Shown here in pieces: positions 15,629 to 24,199 of a stretch of 64,000 bases of DNA (the stretch's first letter is position 1; every line of letters starts with the position of its first letter). Under the pieces are notes generated by a model, which saw only the letters and a list, made by a program, of their open reading frames with translations, was not told where the DNA came from and searched no databases. Both the position numbers and the translations under genes were made by a program. Origin of the DNA: Alphaproteobacteria bacterium (GTDB taxonomy: Bacteria; Pseudomonadota; Alphaproteobacteria; Micavibrionales; Micavibrionaceae); NCBI GenBank assembly GCA_016699735.1, contig CP065008.1, positions 1,984,001 to 2,048,000 on the forward strand. Direction: 5' to 3'.

Positions 15629-15798
15629 AGATAATCTCCAAGCCGGACAAGAACAGGGAAATGCAAAAAAAACGCAAGAACCATTCTAATGACGTCACGT
15701 CACGAGGCAATGATCAAAATCAAAAACGCACAAAAACGAACAGACGGTCGAAACCGCCTGTTCTGAAAAATAGCATAAGCGAAAAAACAGGACGAAGA

Positions 15799-16254
15799 TC
15801 AATCGGCAACCGACGCTGTCTTCTGCAAAATTGAGCCCTCATCAGCCGCTTTTGTGATCGGAGGTTTATCCCCAAGGATACTCTTGGGCAAAGCCAAATC
15901 GTCATTACTGCCCGTATTCAGCTTCGGAACAAACGGCTCCTCACGCCTCTGCTCGGGCTGCCCATAAGAAGGCTGATGCGAAGACTGACCGGACTCAGAA
16001 TATTCCTCGAACCCGTTGATAATACGCTGATAATGCTCGGCGTGTTGATGATAGTTCTCGGCCATGATCCAGTCCCCGGCAGACATGGCATCCTTCGCCA
16101 GCGCCAGATACTTTTCACAGACCTGATGAGCCGTACCGCGGATACGTACATCCGGGCCATTGCTGTCAAACACCTGCGTACGCTGGTGCTGATTATTGCG
16201 CCGCCCGCCATTTCCGCGGTTTCTGTGTCTTCTGTTTGAAGGTCCGTGCCTCAT
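15799..16254 (-). CDS. DUF4167 family protein
   Basis: A 151-residue protein with an Arg/Asn/Gly-rich basic N terminus (RHGPSNRRHRNRGNGGRRNN) suggesting RNA or other nucleic-acid contact. The conserved DUF4167 core is VRIRGTAHQVCEKYLALAKD, then AGDWIMAENYHQHAEHYQR (about residues 37-80). The rest is polar and probably disordered. The family is largely alphaproteobacterial and normally sits between prmC and clpB, as here. Its role is unknown. Confidence 0.9.
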   Translation of the reverse strand: MRHGPSNRRHRNRGNGGRRNNQHQRTQVFDSNGPDVRIRGTAHQVCEKYLALAKDAMSAGDWIMAENYHQHAEHYQRIINGFEEYSESGQSSHQPSYGQPEQRREEPFVPKLNTGSNDDLALPKSILGDKPPITKAADEGSILQKTASVAD

Positions 16255-16309
16255 ATCCTAATCCGCTCAGGTTAGTAAATTTTCCAAAATAACACACGCA
16301 CAAGTTACT

Positions 16310-16327
16310 CCATATGTAAACATATGG
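16310..16327. repeat. short perfect inverted repeat between prmC and the DUF4167 gene
   Basis: CCATATG (16310-16316) and CATATGG (16321-16327) form a perfect 7-bp inverted repeat around TAAA. It lies 56 nt upstream of the DUF4167 start in an AT-rich 224-nt gap. It could be an operator; there is no T-run to suggest termination. Confidence 0.4.
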
Positions 16328-16478
16328 CCAGCCCGTAAAGCCTTAGACTGACAAGTTAAACACAATATATTGGTATCAATCGTTCCCAACCAATCCGCAT
16401 ATTGTGTCGTGATGTGTTGAACATCTTCACCCTACTGCCAATGCGATTTTCTAATCAACCGCCCTTTAAAAAAAATTC

Positions 16479-17354
16479 TCATTTATCCCCACAGGAGATT
16501 TCCACAACCCGCGGCCTGCCTGCAAGATCGCGGTGGGCCTTGCGTATCGAAAATCCATATTTCTCCGCGAGTCGCATCACACTTTCTTCCTGCTCTGAAC
16601 CGATCTCAAACAGCGCCTTGCCTGACCGGGAAATCAGCCTCGGTAACATAGAAAAGATTTGACGGTACGCCTCCAGACCGTCTTCCCCCCCGTCAAGAGC
16701 CAGAATCGGGTCATGATCCCGGACTTCCGGCGCAAGGCCGGGAATCTCGGACCGGACGATATAGGGCGGATTCGAAACAACAAGTTCGAACGGCCCTTTC
16801 AGCGCCTCTGCCCATGACCCGCATATGAACCGCGCCCGATCCCTTACCCCTAGCCTTTCAGCATTCTCTTGAGCCACCTTTAGGGTCTCAAACGAAAGAT
16901 CAACGCCGATTCCTTCGCTGTCCGGCCATTCTTTAAGAAGTGACAGGAGAATACACCCCGATCCTGTCCCCAAGTCGAGAACCTTGGCGGGAAGTTCCCC
17001 CCCGAAAAGCGCCAAAGCGACACTGATGAGGGTTTCCGTATCCGGCCGCGGCTCAAGCGTCTGCGGCCCCATATAAAAGGGAAGCCCCCAGAATTCCCGC
17101 TCCCCGTAAATCCTGTGCAGAGACTTTCCAGAAAGACGCTGTGAAACATCGTCGAGAATTTTATGTCTTTGCGTCTGGCTCACCAACCGCGCCGGCTCGG
17201 ATATCAGCACCGCCTGATCCAGCCCCGTTCGCCTTTCGATGATCAGCCGCGCCTCAAAGCCGGGATGCTCGATCCCTCCCGCCTCAAGACTTTTTTTTAT
17301 GGTTTGAAAAATCTCACCCAGCGTACCGGAAAATTCCTCAGACAAATCGGACAT
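16479..17354 (-). CDS. prmC: peptide chain release factor N5-glutamine methyltransferase
   Basis: A 291-residue SAM-dependent methyltransferase that methylates the glutamine of the GGQ loop in release factors. The catalytic motif NPPY is present in VVSNPPYIVRSEIPG (about residue 190), the SAM motif I is VLDLGTGSGCILLSLL, and the N-terminal helical domain is intact. It starts 9 nt after prfA, its substrate gene, so the two are cotranscribed. Family lengths are usually 275-300 aa. Confidence 0.96.
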   Translation of the reverse strand: MSDLSEEFSGTLGEIFQTIKKSLEAGGIEHPGFEARLIIERRTGLDQAVLISEPARLVSQTQRHKILDDVSQRLSGKSLHRIYGEREFWGLPFYMGPQTLEPRPDTETLISVALALFGGELPAKVLDLGTGSGCILLSLLKEWPDSEGIGVDLSFETLKVAQENAERLGVRDRARFICGSWAEALKGPFELVVSNPPYIVRSEIPGLAPEVRDHDPILALDGGEDGLEAYRQIFSMLPRLISRSGKALFEIGSEQEESVMRLAEKYGFSIRKAHRDLAGRPRVVEISCGDK

Positions 17355-17363
17355 ACACGCGCC

Positions 17364-18431
17364 TTACGAACTGTTCAGCGACGCCAGAGCGTCCGCCTGA
17401 TGCTCGGCGATCAGGGCATCGATGATTTCATGAAGACTTGCCCCGCTGACGATTTCGTCCAGCTTGTAAAGCGTCAGGTTGATCCGGTGATCCGTAACCC
17501 GGCTTTGTGGAAAATTATAGGTACGGATCCGCTCCGATCGGTCCCCCGACCCGACCTGCGATTTGCGGTCTTGCGCCCTGGCATCGTGCAACTGCTGGCG
17601 CTTGAGATCGTAAAGCCGGGTCCGCAAAACCTTCATGGCCTTGTCGCGGTTTTTATGCTGGGACCGTTCCTCCTGCATCTCGACAACCACGCCCGTGGGA
17701 ATGTGAACGATCCGCACCGCGCTATCGGTCGTATTGACGTGCTGCCCGCCGGCACCCTGTGAGCGGTAGGTGTCGATCCGCAAATCCTTCGCGTCGATCT
17801 GGATATCCACCTCCTCCGCCTCGGGTAAAACGGCAACCGTCGCGGCGGACGTATGAATGCGCCCCCCCGCCTCGGTCTTGGGAACCCGCTGAACCCTATG
17901 AACGCCGGATTCGAATTTCAGCTTGGAATAGACATTCTGCCCATGAATCTCGGCGATGATTTCCTTATAGCCACCCAAGGTGCTGTCAGACGCCTCGACG
18001 ACGGTCAGGCGCCACCCCATCCGCGAGGCGTAGCCCCGGTACATCCCGAACAGATCGGCGGCGAACAAAGCCGCCTCATCCCCGCCCGTCCCGGCCCGTA
18101 TTTCCAGAATGACGTTTTTCGAATCCGCTTCGTCCTTGGGCAGAAGCGCGATGCGGATCTCCTGCTCAAGCTGGGGAATGCGCTCCTTAAGGGCGGCCAG
18201 TTCCTCTTGCGCCATATCCCGCATTTCAGGTTCGTCCAGCAAAGCGGTCAAATCCGCCTTTTCCTTTTCAGCCGCATCAAGAGCTTTCAGCGCATCGACG
18301 ACGGGGGAAAGCTCCGCATATTCGGTGGAAAGCTTCTTGAATTTCTCGCCCGTAAGCCCCGCGGCGGACATCAAAGAGGCCAGTTCTTCATGACGTGCGG
18401 CAATGGCCGACAGCTTTTCTTTCATGGACAT
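17364..18431 (-). CDS. prfA: peptide chain release factor 1
   Basis: A 355-residue RF1 that terminates translation at UAA and UAG. The peptidyl-tRNA hydrolysis loop is visible as SQGAGGQHVNTTDSAVRI with the invariant GGQ, the Gln being the PrmC methylation site. The C-terminal signature KNRDKAMKVLRTRLYDLK and the codon-reading domain are intact. The start is either ATG 18431 or ATG 18425. The gene lies between the RodZ-like gene (14-nt gap) and prmC in one minus-strand operon. Confidence 0.97.
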   Translation of the reverse strand: MSMKEKLSAIAARHEELASLMSAAGLTGEKFKKLSTEYAELSPVVDALKALDAAEKEKADLTALLDEPEMRDMAQEELAALKERIPQLEQEIRIALLPKDEADSKNVILEIRAGTGGDEAALFAADLFGMYRGYASRMGWRLTVVEASDSTLGGYKEIIAEIHGQNVYSKLKFESGVHRVQRVPKTEAGGRIHTSAATVAVLPEAEEVDIQIDAKDLRIDTYRSQGAGGQHVNTTDSAVRIVHIPTGVVVEMQEERSQHKNRDKAMKVLRTRLYDLKRQQLHDARAQDRKSQVGSGDRSERIRTYNFPQSRVTDHRINLTLYKLDEIVSGASLHEIIDALIAEHQADALASLNSS

Positions 18432-18445
18432 GAGGAAAACTCGAT

Positions 18446-19357
18446 CTACTCTTCAGGATCTTCACCCGCACTCGGCCCTTGCAAGGCGGAATCGTCGGGC
18501 GGCTCTGGCATAACCTCGGGTTCCTTGAATTCAAGGGTCTTCAGGAAAGTTGTATCCAGAGGAATATCGCTACGGACCTCATTCTTTTCACCCAGAGGCT
18601 TGAGAGCTTTTCCGTCGATCAGCAACTCGACCCCGCCCGCATTGCCCAGAGTCATGGTCAGCCCCGGATTGTCGGGAATATGGTACTGATCCCCGGCCTT
18701 AAGCCTGTCCGAGACGATCTTTTTACCGTCCTTGTCTTTGATCTCGACCCAGCTATCCGTCAGAAGATTCAGAACCAGCCCCCCGGTTTTCTCAACCTGT
18801 GCAGAAGCAGGATCCGCCGGAGCAGAACTTTCCGTCAGGCCCGGCAGCGGAGAATCGGGAATCGGAGCACTGGCCCCTTCGACCTTCTCCTTGAAGGCGC
18901 CGGGAACCTCAGGAACGGCAGGAGCACTTTTCTTCCCGCCCCCCTGAAGAAACAGCCAGCCGGAGAGAATCGCAACCGCAGCGATGACCGACCCGATCAG
19001 CACCCACGACGAAGGCGTCTGGCTCTCGGACGCCGGAACCGGAAAGCTGAGTTCGCTCTTCGGCTGCGCGTCCATATATTGGGACTTGAAAAGCTGCGCG
19101 ATCTTGGCCCCATCCAGCCCCAGATACTCGGCATAGGTCCGAACGAATCCGATGGCGTAAACCCGCCCCGGAAGCTTTTCGATCTCGCCGTTCTCAATGG
19201 CTTTGAGTTGGCTCTCGCGTATCCGCAGGGCGTTTTCGATATCCTTAAGGCTCTGCCCGTAATGCAGCCGCGTCCGCCGCAGAATATCGCCGACATCCAT
19301 GTCCTTGTAGTTGTCCAGATCATCCGGGCCGGATGTATGTGATTTGCGGTCCGCCAT
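18446..19357 (-). CDS. RodZ-like helix-turn-helix membrane protein
   Basis: A 303-residue single-pass inner-membrane protein. The N-terminal HTH_25 domain spans residues 22-85 (VGDILRRTRLHYGQSLKDIE, LRIRESQLKAIENGE). The transmembrane helix is near 117-138 (VLIGSVIAAVAILSGWLF). After a Pro/Ala linker comes a C-terminal DUF4115 beta domain (LVLNLLTDSWVEIKDKDGKK). This is the RodZ layout, which links MreB to the envelope and sets rod shape. It lies between lysC and prfA. The symbol is withheld because RodZ-like paralogues are hard to tell apart. Confidence 0.88.
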   Translation of the reverse strand: MADRKSHTSGPDDLDNYKDMDVGDILRRTRLHYGQSLKDIENALRIRESQLKAIENGEIEKLPGRVYAIGFVRTYAEYLGLDGAKIAQLFKSQYMDAQPKSELSFPVPASESQTPSSWVLIGSVIAAVAILSGWLFLQGGGKKSAPAVPEVPGAFKEKVEGASAPIPDSPLPGLTESSAPADPASAQVEKTGGLVLNLLTDSWVEIKDKDGKKIVSDRLKAGDQYHIPDNPGLTMTLGNAGGVELLIDGKALKPLGEKNEVRSDIPLDTTFLKTLEFKEPEVMPEPPDDSALQGPSAGEDPEE

Positions 19358-19368
19358 AATGCGGAAGA

Positions 19369-20616
19369 TTACGCTATCTTTTTGTTTTCTTCCAGCCCAT
19401 ATGCGGCATGAAGCGAACGAACCGCAAGTTCTGTGTAATCTTCCTGAATGAGAACGCTGATTTTGATCTCCGAAGTGGAGATTACCTGAATATTAATTCC
19501 CTTGTCGGCCAGCGTACGGAACATTTTATTGGCAACGCCGGCATGACTTCTCATCCCGATTCCCACCACCGAGACTTTTGCCACCTTCGGATCAACGACG
19601 AGCGTTTCATATTTAAGTTTCGTGTTCAGCCCTTCAAGGGTCTTGAGCGCCCGCTCCAGATCAGCGCGGGGAACGGTAAACGTCATGTCCGTCTTCCCGT
19701 CACGCGAGGAAATATTCTGCACGATCATATCCACATTGATCGCCGATTTTGCCAAAGGCTCGAACAGGGAGGCCGCAACCCCCGGCTTGTCCTCGACCCC
19801 AACGACGGTGATTTTGGCTTCATCTTTATTATGCGCGATACCGCTGACGATTTCCTGTTCCACGATGTTTTCCTCATTTGTAACGAGTGTGCCTTTCAGA
19901 TCGCTGCCGATATAGTCCTCAAAGGTCGAGAGAACCTGAATGGGAACACCGCTCTTGGCGCCCATTTCAACCGAGCGAGTCTGTAAAACCTTGCTGCCCA
20001 GAGACGCCAGTTCCAGCATCTCCTCATAGGATATTTTGGGAATCATCTTGGCCTTGGGGACGATGCGCGGATCGGCGGTATAGACGCCCTTGACATCCGT
20101 ATAGATATCGCACCTCTCAGCCTTCAAGGCGGCGGCCAAAGCCACGGCAGAAGTATCCGACCCTCCCCGGCCCAAAGTTGTAATCCTTTTGTTTTTGGTC
20201 ACGCCCTGAAATCCGGGAACAACAACAACTTCTCCAGCATCCAGCCGCTTGTGCAGCTCCTTTGTCTCGATCTCCTCGATCCGCGCCTTGCCGTGCATAT
20301 TGCTGGTCTTGATCGGAATCTGCCAGCCCAGCCACGACCGCGCCGTGACCCCTCGCTTCTGCAGCGCCATCGCCATCAGCCCTGCTGTCACCTGCTCCCC
20401 GCTGGCAACGACCGTGTCATACTCGCGCACATCGTGCAGCGGGCTGATCTCGGAACAATAGGCGACAAGCTGGTTGGTCACGCCCGACATGGCGGAAACC
20501 ACCACGGCGACCTTATTCCCGCGCTCGACTTCCTTGACGACCTTCTCCGCCGCGTTCTCGATTTTCTCGACATCCGCGACCGAAGTCCCCCCGAATTTCA
20601 TAACGATCAGAGCCAT
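19369..20616 (-). CDS. lysC: aspartate kinase
   Basis: A 415-residue aspartokinase catalysing the first step to lysine, threonine and methionine. The kinase domain begins with MALIVMKFGGTSVADVEKIE and contains TTLGRGGSDTSAVALAAAL (about residues 147-165). Two C-terminal ACT domains follow (ITVVGVEDKPGVAASLFEPL and VSVVGIGMRSHAGVANKMF), which bind lysine and threonine for feedback control. It is divergent from ubiG across 81 nt and heads the lysC - RodZ-like - prfA - prmC run. lysA at 26.5 kb completes the lysine branch. Confidence 0.97.
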   Translation of the reverse strand: MALIVMKFGGTSVADVEKIENAAEKVVKEVERGNKVAVVVSAMSGVTNQLVAYCSEISPLHDVREYDTVVASGEQVTAGLMAMALQKRGVTARSWLGWQIPIKTSNMHGKARIEEIETKELHKRLDAGEVVVVPGFQGVTKNKRITTLGRGGSDTSAVALAAALKAERCDIYTDVKGVYTADPRIVPKAKMIPKISYEEMLELASLGSKVLQTRSVEMGAKSGVPIQVLSTFEDYIGSDLKGTLVTNEENIVEQEIVSGIAHNKDEAKITVVGVEDKPGVAASLFEPLAKSAINVDMIVQNISSRDGKTDMTFTVPRADLERALKTLEGLNTKLKYETLVVDPKVAKVSVVGIGMRSHAGVANKMFRTLADKGINIQVISTSEIKISVLIQEDYTELAVRSLHAAYGLEENKKIA

Positions 20617-20697
20617 GATTCCGCTCGTCCAAACCCTTGTATTTCATACGAAGGTTATCCATACTGGCCCCGGATTAAAAAATCAAAGGGATTTATG

Positions 20698-21495
20698 ATG
20701 TCCGGCGCGAAAAACTCGGCCCGCAGGAAAGACACAGCCTCCACGGTCGATGAGGCGGAAATCCGGCATTTCGCGAAGGATTCCGCACATTGGTGGGATG
20801 AAAACGGCCCCTTCAAGCCCCTCCATCGCGCCAACCCGACACGGATGAAATACCTCAAAAACCGGATGTGCGGACATTTCAGCCGGGATGAAAAAAGCCT
20901 GACGGCGCTGGAAAACTTGAAAATTCTCGATGTCGGCTGCGGCGGCGGGCTGGTCTGCGAACCCCTCACCCGTATGGGCGCAAAGGTAACGGGCCTCGAT
21001 GCCGACGAAAACGCTATCCAGGCCGCCAAAGCCCATGCCGCGCAAAATGGCCTATCCATAAACTACCGCTTTATGGACGCCATGGATCTTAAGGAAAAAT
21101 TCGATATCGTCCTCGCACTGGAAATCATCGAACACGTCCCGAGCCCGCAAGACTTCGTGACCATGATCGCCGACAAAGTCGCTCCCGGCGGCCTCGTGAT
21201 CTTTTCGACCCTGAACCGCACCCCGAAATCCTACGCCCTCGGTATTGTGGCGCTGGAGTATGTCCTCAGATGGGTTCCCCGCGGCACGCATGACTGGAAA
21301 AAATTCGTCAAGCCCTCGGAACTCGCAAGCCACGCCCGCGCCGTCGGACTCGAGCCCGCGAACCTCAGCGGCCTGATCTATAACCCGTTAAAGGACTCCT
21401 TCGCCCTTTCAAACTCCGATGTCGCCGTGAATTACTTCATGACCTGCCGCGCCCCGGCGGCAAAAAAGACGAAGACGGCAAAGAAAAAGGCCTGA
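20698..21495 (+). CDS. ubiG: ubiquinone biosynthesis O-methyltransferase
   Basis: A 265-residue class I SAM methyltransferase with motif I LDVGCGGGLVCEPLTRMGAK (about residues 77-96) and the UbiG-type segment HWWDENGPFKPLHRANPTRM near the N terminus. It performs the O-methylations of ubiquinone synthesis at the membrane surface. AAAGGG at 20685-20690 fits ATG 20698 best; the adjacent ATG 20695 is equally in frame. The long frame further upstream is antisense to lysC and is not used. The C terminus ends in a lysine/alanine-rich tail. Confidence 0.93.
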   Translation: MSGAKNSARRKDTASTVDEAEIRHFAKDSAHWWDENGPFKPLHRANPTRMKYLKNRMCGHFSRDEKSLTALENLKILDVGCGGGLVCEPLTRMGAKVTGLDADENAIQAAKAHAAQNGLSINYRFMDAMDLKEKFDIVLALEIIEHVPSPQDFVTMIADKVAPGGLVIFSTLNRTPKSYALGIVALEYVLRWVPRGTHDWKKFVKPSELASHARAVGLEPANLSGLIYNPLKDSFALSNSDVAVNYFMTCRAPAAKKTKTAKKKA

Positions 21496-21498
21496 CCC

Positions 21499-21690
21499 AT
21501 GCATAATGTTTTCGTGGTCCTCATGCTTCTGGCCGCCGCCGCCGTTCTCGGCGTACTGGTGGTGGGGATCGTCGGGATGCTCAAGGGCGGAGAGTTCAAT
21601 AAAAAATACGGCAACAAGCTGATGCAGGCCCGCGTAATGCTGCAAGGCCTCGCCCTCGTTCTCCTCATGCTGGCGTATTTGAGCCGTTAG
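21499..21690 (+). CDS. HIG1-like twin transmembrane protein
   Basis: A 63-residue protein with two membrane helices (about 3-27 and 47-62) joined by the conserved loop GGEFNKKYGNKLMQARVMLQ. This matches the HIG1/hypoxia-induced fold, whose mitochondrial relatives support respiratory complexes. It starts 3 nt after ubiG, in keeping with a respiratory context, though its bacterial role is not settled. Confidence 0.8.
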   Translation: MHNVFVVLMLLAAAAVLGVLVVGIVGMLKGGEFNKKYGNKLMQARVMLQGLALVLLMLAYLSR

Positions 21691-21705
21691 GCGGTAGGAT
21701 ACGGC

Positions 21706-22356
21706 ATGAGATTCGTTGTTTTTCTTCTGGCTGTTTTAATCGCCTGTTTGTCTGCGCCCGCTTGGGCGGAAAAGGCAGGCCTTGAGAAAAAAATTATAAA
21801 AACCTCATTCTTCACAATCGAACTGCCCGAGCGGTTTGTTCATGTGGAGGGAAACGAGGGTGACTGGATTGATCATATCGAAGGTCTATTTTTTGCGAAC
21901 ACCAAAGACTACTTTCCTATGGCTAACAAAATTACCCCTGATGGCTCGTGCATTCTTTTAGAATATACAAACGCCATGAAAGGAGAGCATGTTGAAGAAA
22001 AAGAATTTATAACCCTGTACTATCAAAACTTTTATGAAGAATTTAACAAAGACAACATCCCTAACGAAGATATAAATAAATTTGAAAAACCTAGAATATT
22101 AGAAAAAAACAAATTACTAACTACAGCATATTCAAAAATTTACTTCTTTGACAAAGAAAGTAAATTACCTATGCATGGCTACAGCTACGCGACCTTCTTC
22201 AAAAATAATAATGTCGCAATATTGTACGCTTATTTCGACTCCAACAATGAAGAAACAGGCCGGAAAGCCGCGCAGGAAATCTATGAACAAATCAAAAAAA
22301 CGAGCATGGAAATAAACCCGCCAAAAGCCGCCCTGCAAAATCAATTCAACCCCTAA
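21706..22356 (+). CDS. AT-rich exported protein of unknown function
   Basis: A 216-residue protein with a Sec signal peptide ending SAPAWA around residue 21. The mature part is rich in Lys, Glu, Asn and aromatic residues and I do not recognise a family. Composition differs sharply from its neighbours: one 60-base stretch (22081-22140) is only about 22% GC, and codons are A/T-ending, while the signal-peptide and C-terminal ends are nearer the local norm. This suggests acquired DNA or relaxed constraint. It follows the HIG1-like gene by 15 nt. Confidence 0.72.
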   Translation: MRFVVFLLAVLIACLSAPAWAEKAGLEKKIIKTSFFTIELPERFVHVEGNEGDWIDHIEGLFFANTKDYFPMANKITPDGSCILLEYTNAMKGEHVEEKEFITLYYQNFYEEFNKDNIPNEDINKFEKPRILEKNKLLTTAYSKIYFFDKESKLPMHGYSYATFFKNNNVAILYAYFDSNNEETGRKAAQEIYEQIKKTSMEINPPKAALQNQFNP

Positions 22357-22383
22357 AGCATTTGCGGCCTGTTTTCATATGAA

Positions 22384-22412
22384 TTGTTCGATGCACTTTT
22401 ATCAGCTATATA
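22384..22412 (+). promoter_or_regulatory. weak candidate sigma-70-type promoter for etfBA
   Basis: TTGTTC (22384-22389) and TATATA (22407-22412) are spaced by 17 nt, about 38 nt before the etfB start. The -35 matches TTGACA at only three positions and the -10 matches TATAAT at four, so this is tentative. Confidence 0.25.
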
Positions 22413-22449
22413 AATTTACAAAGTTTTGAATGGCTGCTCGGAGTTCCCC

Positions 22450-23214
22450 ATGAAAATCCTCGTCCCCGTCAAACGCGTCGTCGATTACAACGTCAAAATC
22501 CGCGTGAAATCCGACCAGTCCGGCATCGATACCGCCAACGTGAAGATGTCGCTCAACCCCTTCGACGAAATCGCCGTCGAGGAAGCCGCGCGTTTGAAAG
22601 AATCCGGCAAGGCTAAGGAAATTATCGCCATCTCCATCGGTCCCGATAAGGCGCAGGAACAACTCCGCACCGCCATGGCCATCGGCGCGGACCGGGGGAT
22701 TCTGGTGAAAACCGACGCACCCATCGACCTCGGCGGCGTGGAGCCTTTGGCTGTCGCCAAAATCCTTAAAGCGATTGCCGACAAGGAAAAGCCGGACCTC
22801 ATCATCCTCGGCAAACAATCCATCGACGATGATTCCAACCAGACCGGCCAGATGCTCGCCGCCTTGCTCGGCTGGCCGCAGGGCACCTTCGCCTCGAAAC
22901 TGGAGATCGGGGCGGGCTCACTCAAGGTCACCCGCGAGATCGATGGCGGCCTGCAAACCCTCGAACTCAAAATGCCCGCGATCATCACCACCGACCTGCG
23001 CCTGAACGAACCGCGCTACGCCAAGCTGCCCGACATCATGAAGGCGAAGAAGAAACCGCTGGAGATCATAGACCCCGCCGCTCTGGTTGTGGATATCAAG
23101 CCGCGCCTCTCTGTGGTTAAAGTCACCGATCCCCCCATCCGCAAGGGCGGCGTGAAGGTTTCTTCCGTGGATGAACTGGTGGATAAACTGAAAAACGAAG
23201 CAAGGGTGCTGTGA
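22450..23214 (+). CDS. etfB: electron transfer flavoprotein beta subunit
   Basis: A 254-residue EtfB with the family start MKILVPVKRVVDYNVKIRV and the AMP-binding region GKQSIDDDSNQTGQMLAALL (about residues 125-144). The recognition segment PRYAKLPDIMKAKKKP (about 190-205), which contacts partner dehydrogenases, is present. With EtfA it carries electrons from acyl-CoA and related dehydrogenases to the ubiquinone pool. ATG 22450 is preferred to an earlier in-frame ATG at 22426. etfA follows 52 nt later. Confidence 0.97.
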   Translation: MKILVPVKRVVDYNVKIRVKSDQSGIDTANVKMSLNPFDEIAVEEAARLKESGKAKEIIAISIGPDKAQEQLRTAMAIGADRGILVKTDAPIDLGGVEPLAVAKILKAIADKEKPDLIILGKQSIDDDSNQTGQMLAALLGWPQGTFASKLEIGAGSLKVTREIDGGLQTLELKMPAIITTDLRLNEPRYAKLPDIMKAKKKPLEIIDPAALVVDIKPRLSVVKVTDPPIRKGGVKVSSVDELVDKLKNEARVL

Positions 23215-23228
23215 GCGCAGCGAACAGC

Positions 23229-23249
23229 ATCCCGGACTTGATCCGGGAT
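23229..23249. repeat. intergenic palindromic element between etfB and etfA
   Basis: ATCCCGGA (23229-23236) and TCCGGGAT (23242-23249) are perfect 8-bp inverted arms around CTTGA, followed by CCAG. From memory, elements of the form CCCGGACTTGATCCGGG are common dispersed repeats in alphaproteobacterial genomes. It could adjust the etfB:etfA transcript ratio. I noticed no second copy in this window. Confidence 0.55.
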
Positions 23250-23266
23250 CCAGAAAGGAAAAAAGC

Positions 23267-24196
23267 ATGGCCACACTCGTCATCGCCGAACACGACAACA
23301 AAGCCCTGAAACCCGCCACCCTGAACGCCGTGGGGGCCGCCGCAAAAATCGGCGGGGAAATTCATGTACTTGTCGCCGGATCGAATTGCGCCGCCGCCGC
23401 CCAAGCCGCTGCGAAAATCTCCGGCGTCACGAAAATCCTGCTGGCTGACGCCGCCGAACTCGCGCACCAGCTGCCCGAGGACGTGACGCCGATCATCGTT
23501 GATCTCGCCAAAAATTACACGCACATCCTCGCTCCGGCCACGACTTTCGGGAAAAACCTCCTGCCCCGCGCCGCCGCGCTTCTGGACGTGCAGCAGATTT
23601 CCGAGATTACCGCCGTGGAAACCCCCGACACCTTCCAGCGCCTCGTCTATGCAGGGAACGCCGTGGCCACCGTGCGCTCCGCCGATTCCATCAAACTCAT
23701 CACCGTGCGCGGCACGGCCTTCGACCCCGCTTCGGCTCAGGGCGGCAATGCCGCTATTGAAAACATCGCGGCTAAGGGTGCCTCCGGCCTCTCATCTTTC
23801 GTGGGCGAGGAACTCTCGAAATCCGAACGCCCGGAACTGACCGCCGCAACAATCGTCGTCTCCGGCGGCCGCGGCTTGGGATCGGGCGAAAACTTCGCGA
23901 TGATTGAGAAACTTGCCGACAAGCTGGGCGCCGCCGTCGGCGCCTCCCGCGCCGCTGTGGATGCCGGATTCGTCCCCAACGATTATCAGGTCGGCCAGAC
24001 CGGAAAAATCGTCGCACCGAAACTCTATATCGCTATCGGCATCTCCGGCGCCATCCAGCATCTCGCAGGTATGAAGGATTCGAAAGTCATCGTGGCGATT
24101 AACAAGGATGCCGACGCGCCCATCTTCGCGGTCGCGGATTACGGCCTCGTCGCCGACCTCTTTCAGGCCGTGCCGGAACTGACGGAAAAATTATAG
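23267..24196 (+). CDS. etfA: electron transfer flavoprotein alpha subunit
   Basis: A 309-residue EtfA. The N-terminal ETF domain starts MATLVIAEHDNKAL. The C-terminal FAD domain (about residues 190-300) has SGGRGLGSGENFAMIE, the conserved ASRAAVDAGFVPNDYQVGQT and GISGAIQHLAGMK. FAD bound here passes electrons on to ETF:ubiquinone oxidoreductase. Same strand as etfB. Convergent with the pentapeptide-repeat gene that ends 4 nt later. Confidence 0.97.
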   Translation: MATLVIAEHDNKALKPATLNAVGAAAKIGGEIHVLVAGSNCAAAAQAAAKISGVTKILLADAAELAHQLPEDVTPIIVDLAKNYTHILAPATTFGKNLLPRAAALLDVQQISEITAVETPDTFQRLVYAGNAVATVRSADSIKLITVRGTAFDPASAQGGNAAIENIAAKGASGLSSFVGEELSKSERPELTAATIVVSGGRGLGSGENFAMIEKLADKLGAAVGASRAAVDAGFVPNDYQVGQTGKIVAPKLYIAIGISGAIQHLAGMKDSKVIVAINKDADAPIFAVADYGLVADLFQAVPELTEKL

Positions 24197-24199
24197 GAT

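Noticed and set aside
15629..15720. Heat-shock (sigma-32) promoter upstream of clpB
   Set aside because: I looked for CTTG...CCCCAT-type boxes on the minus strand and found only partial matches; the TGACGTCA palindrome at 15690 has no known link.
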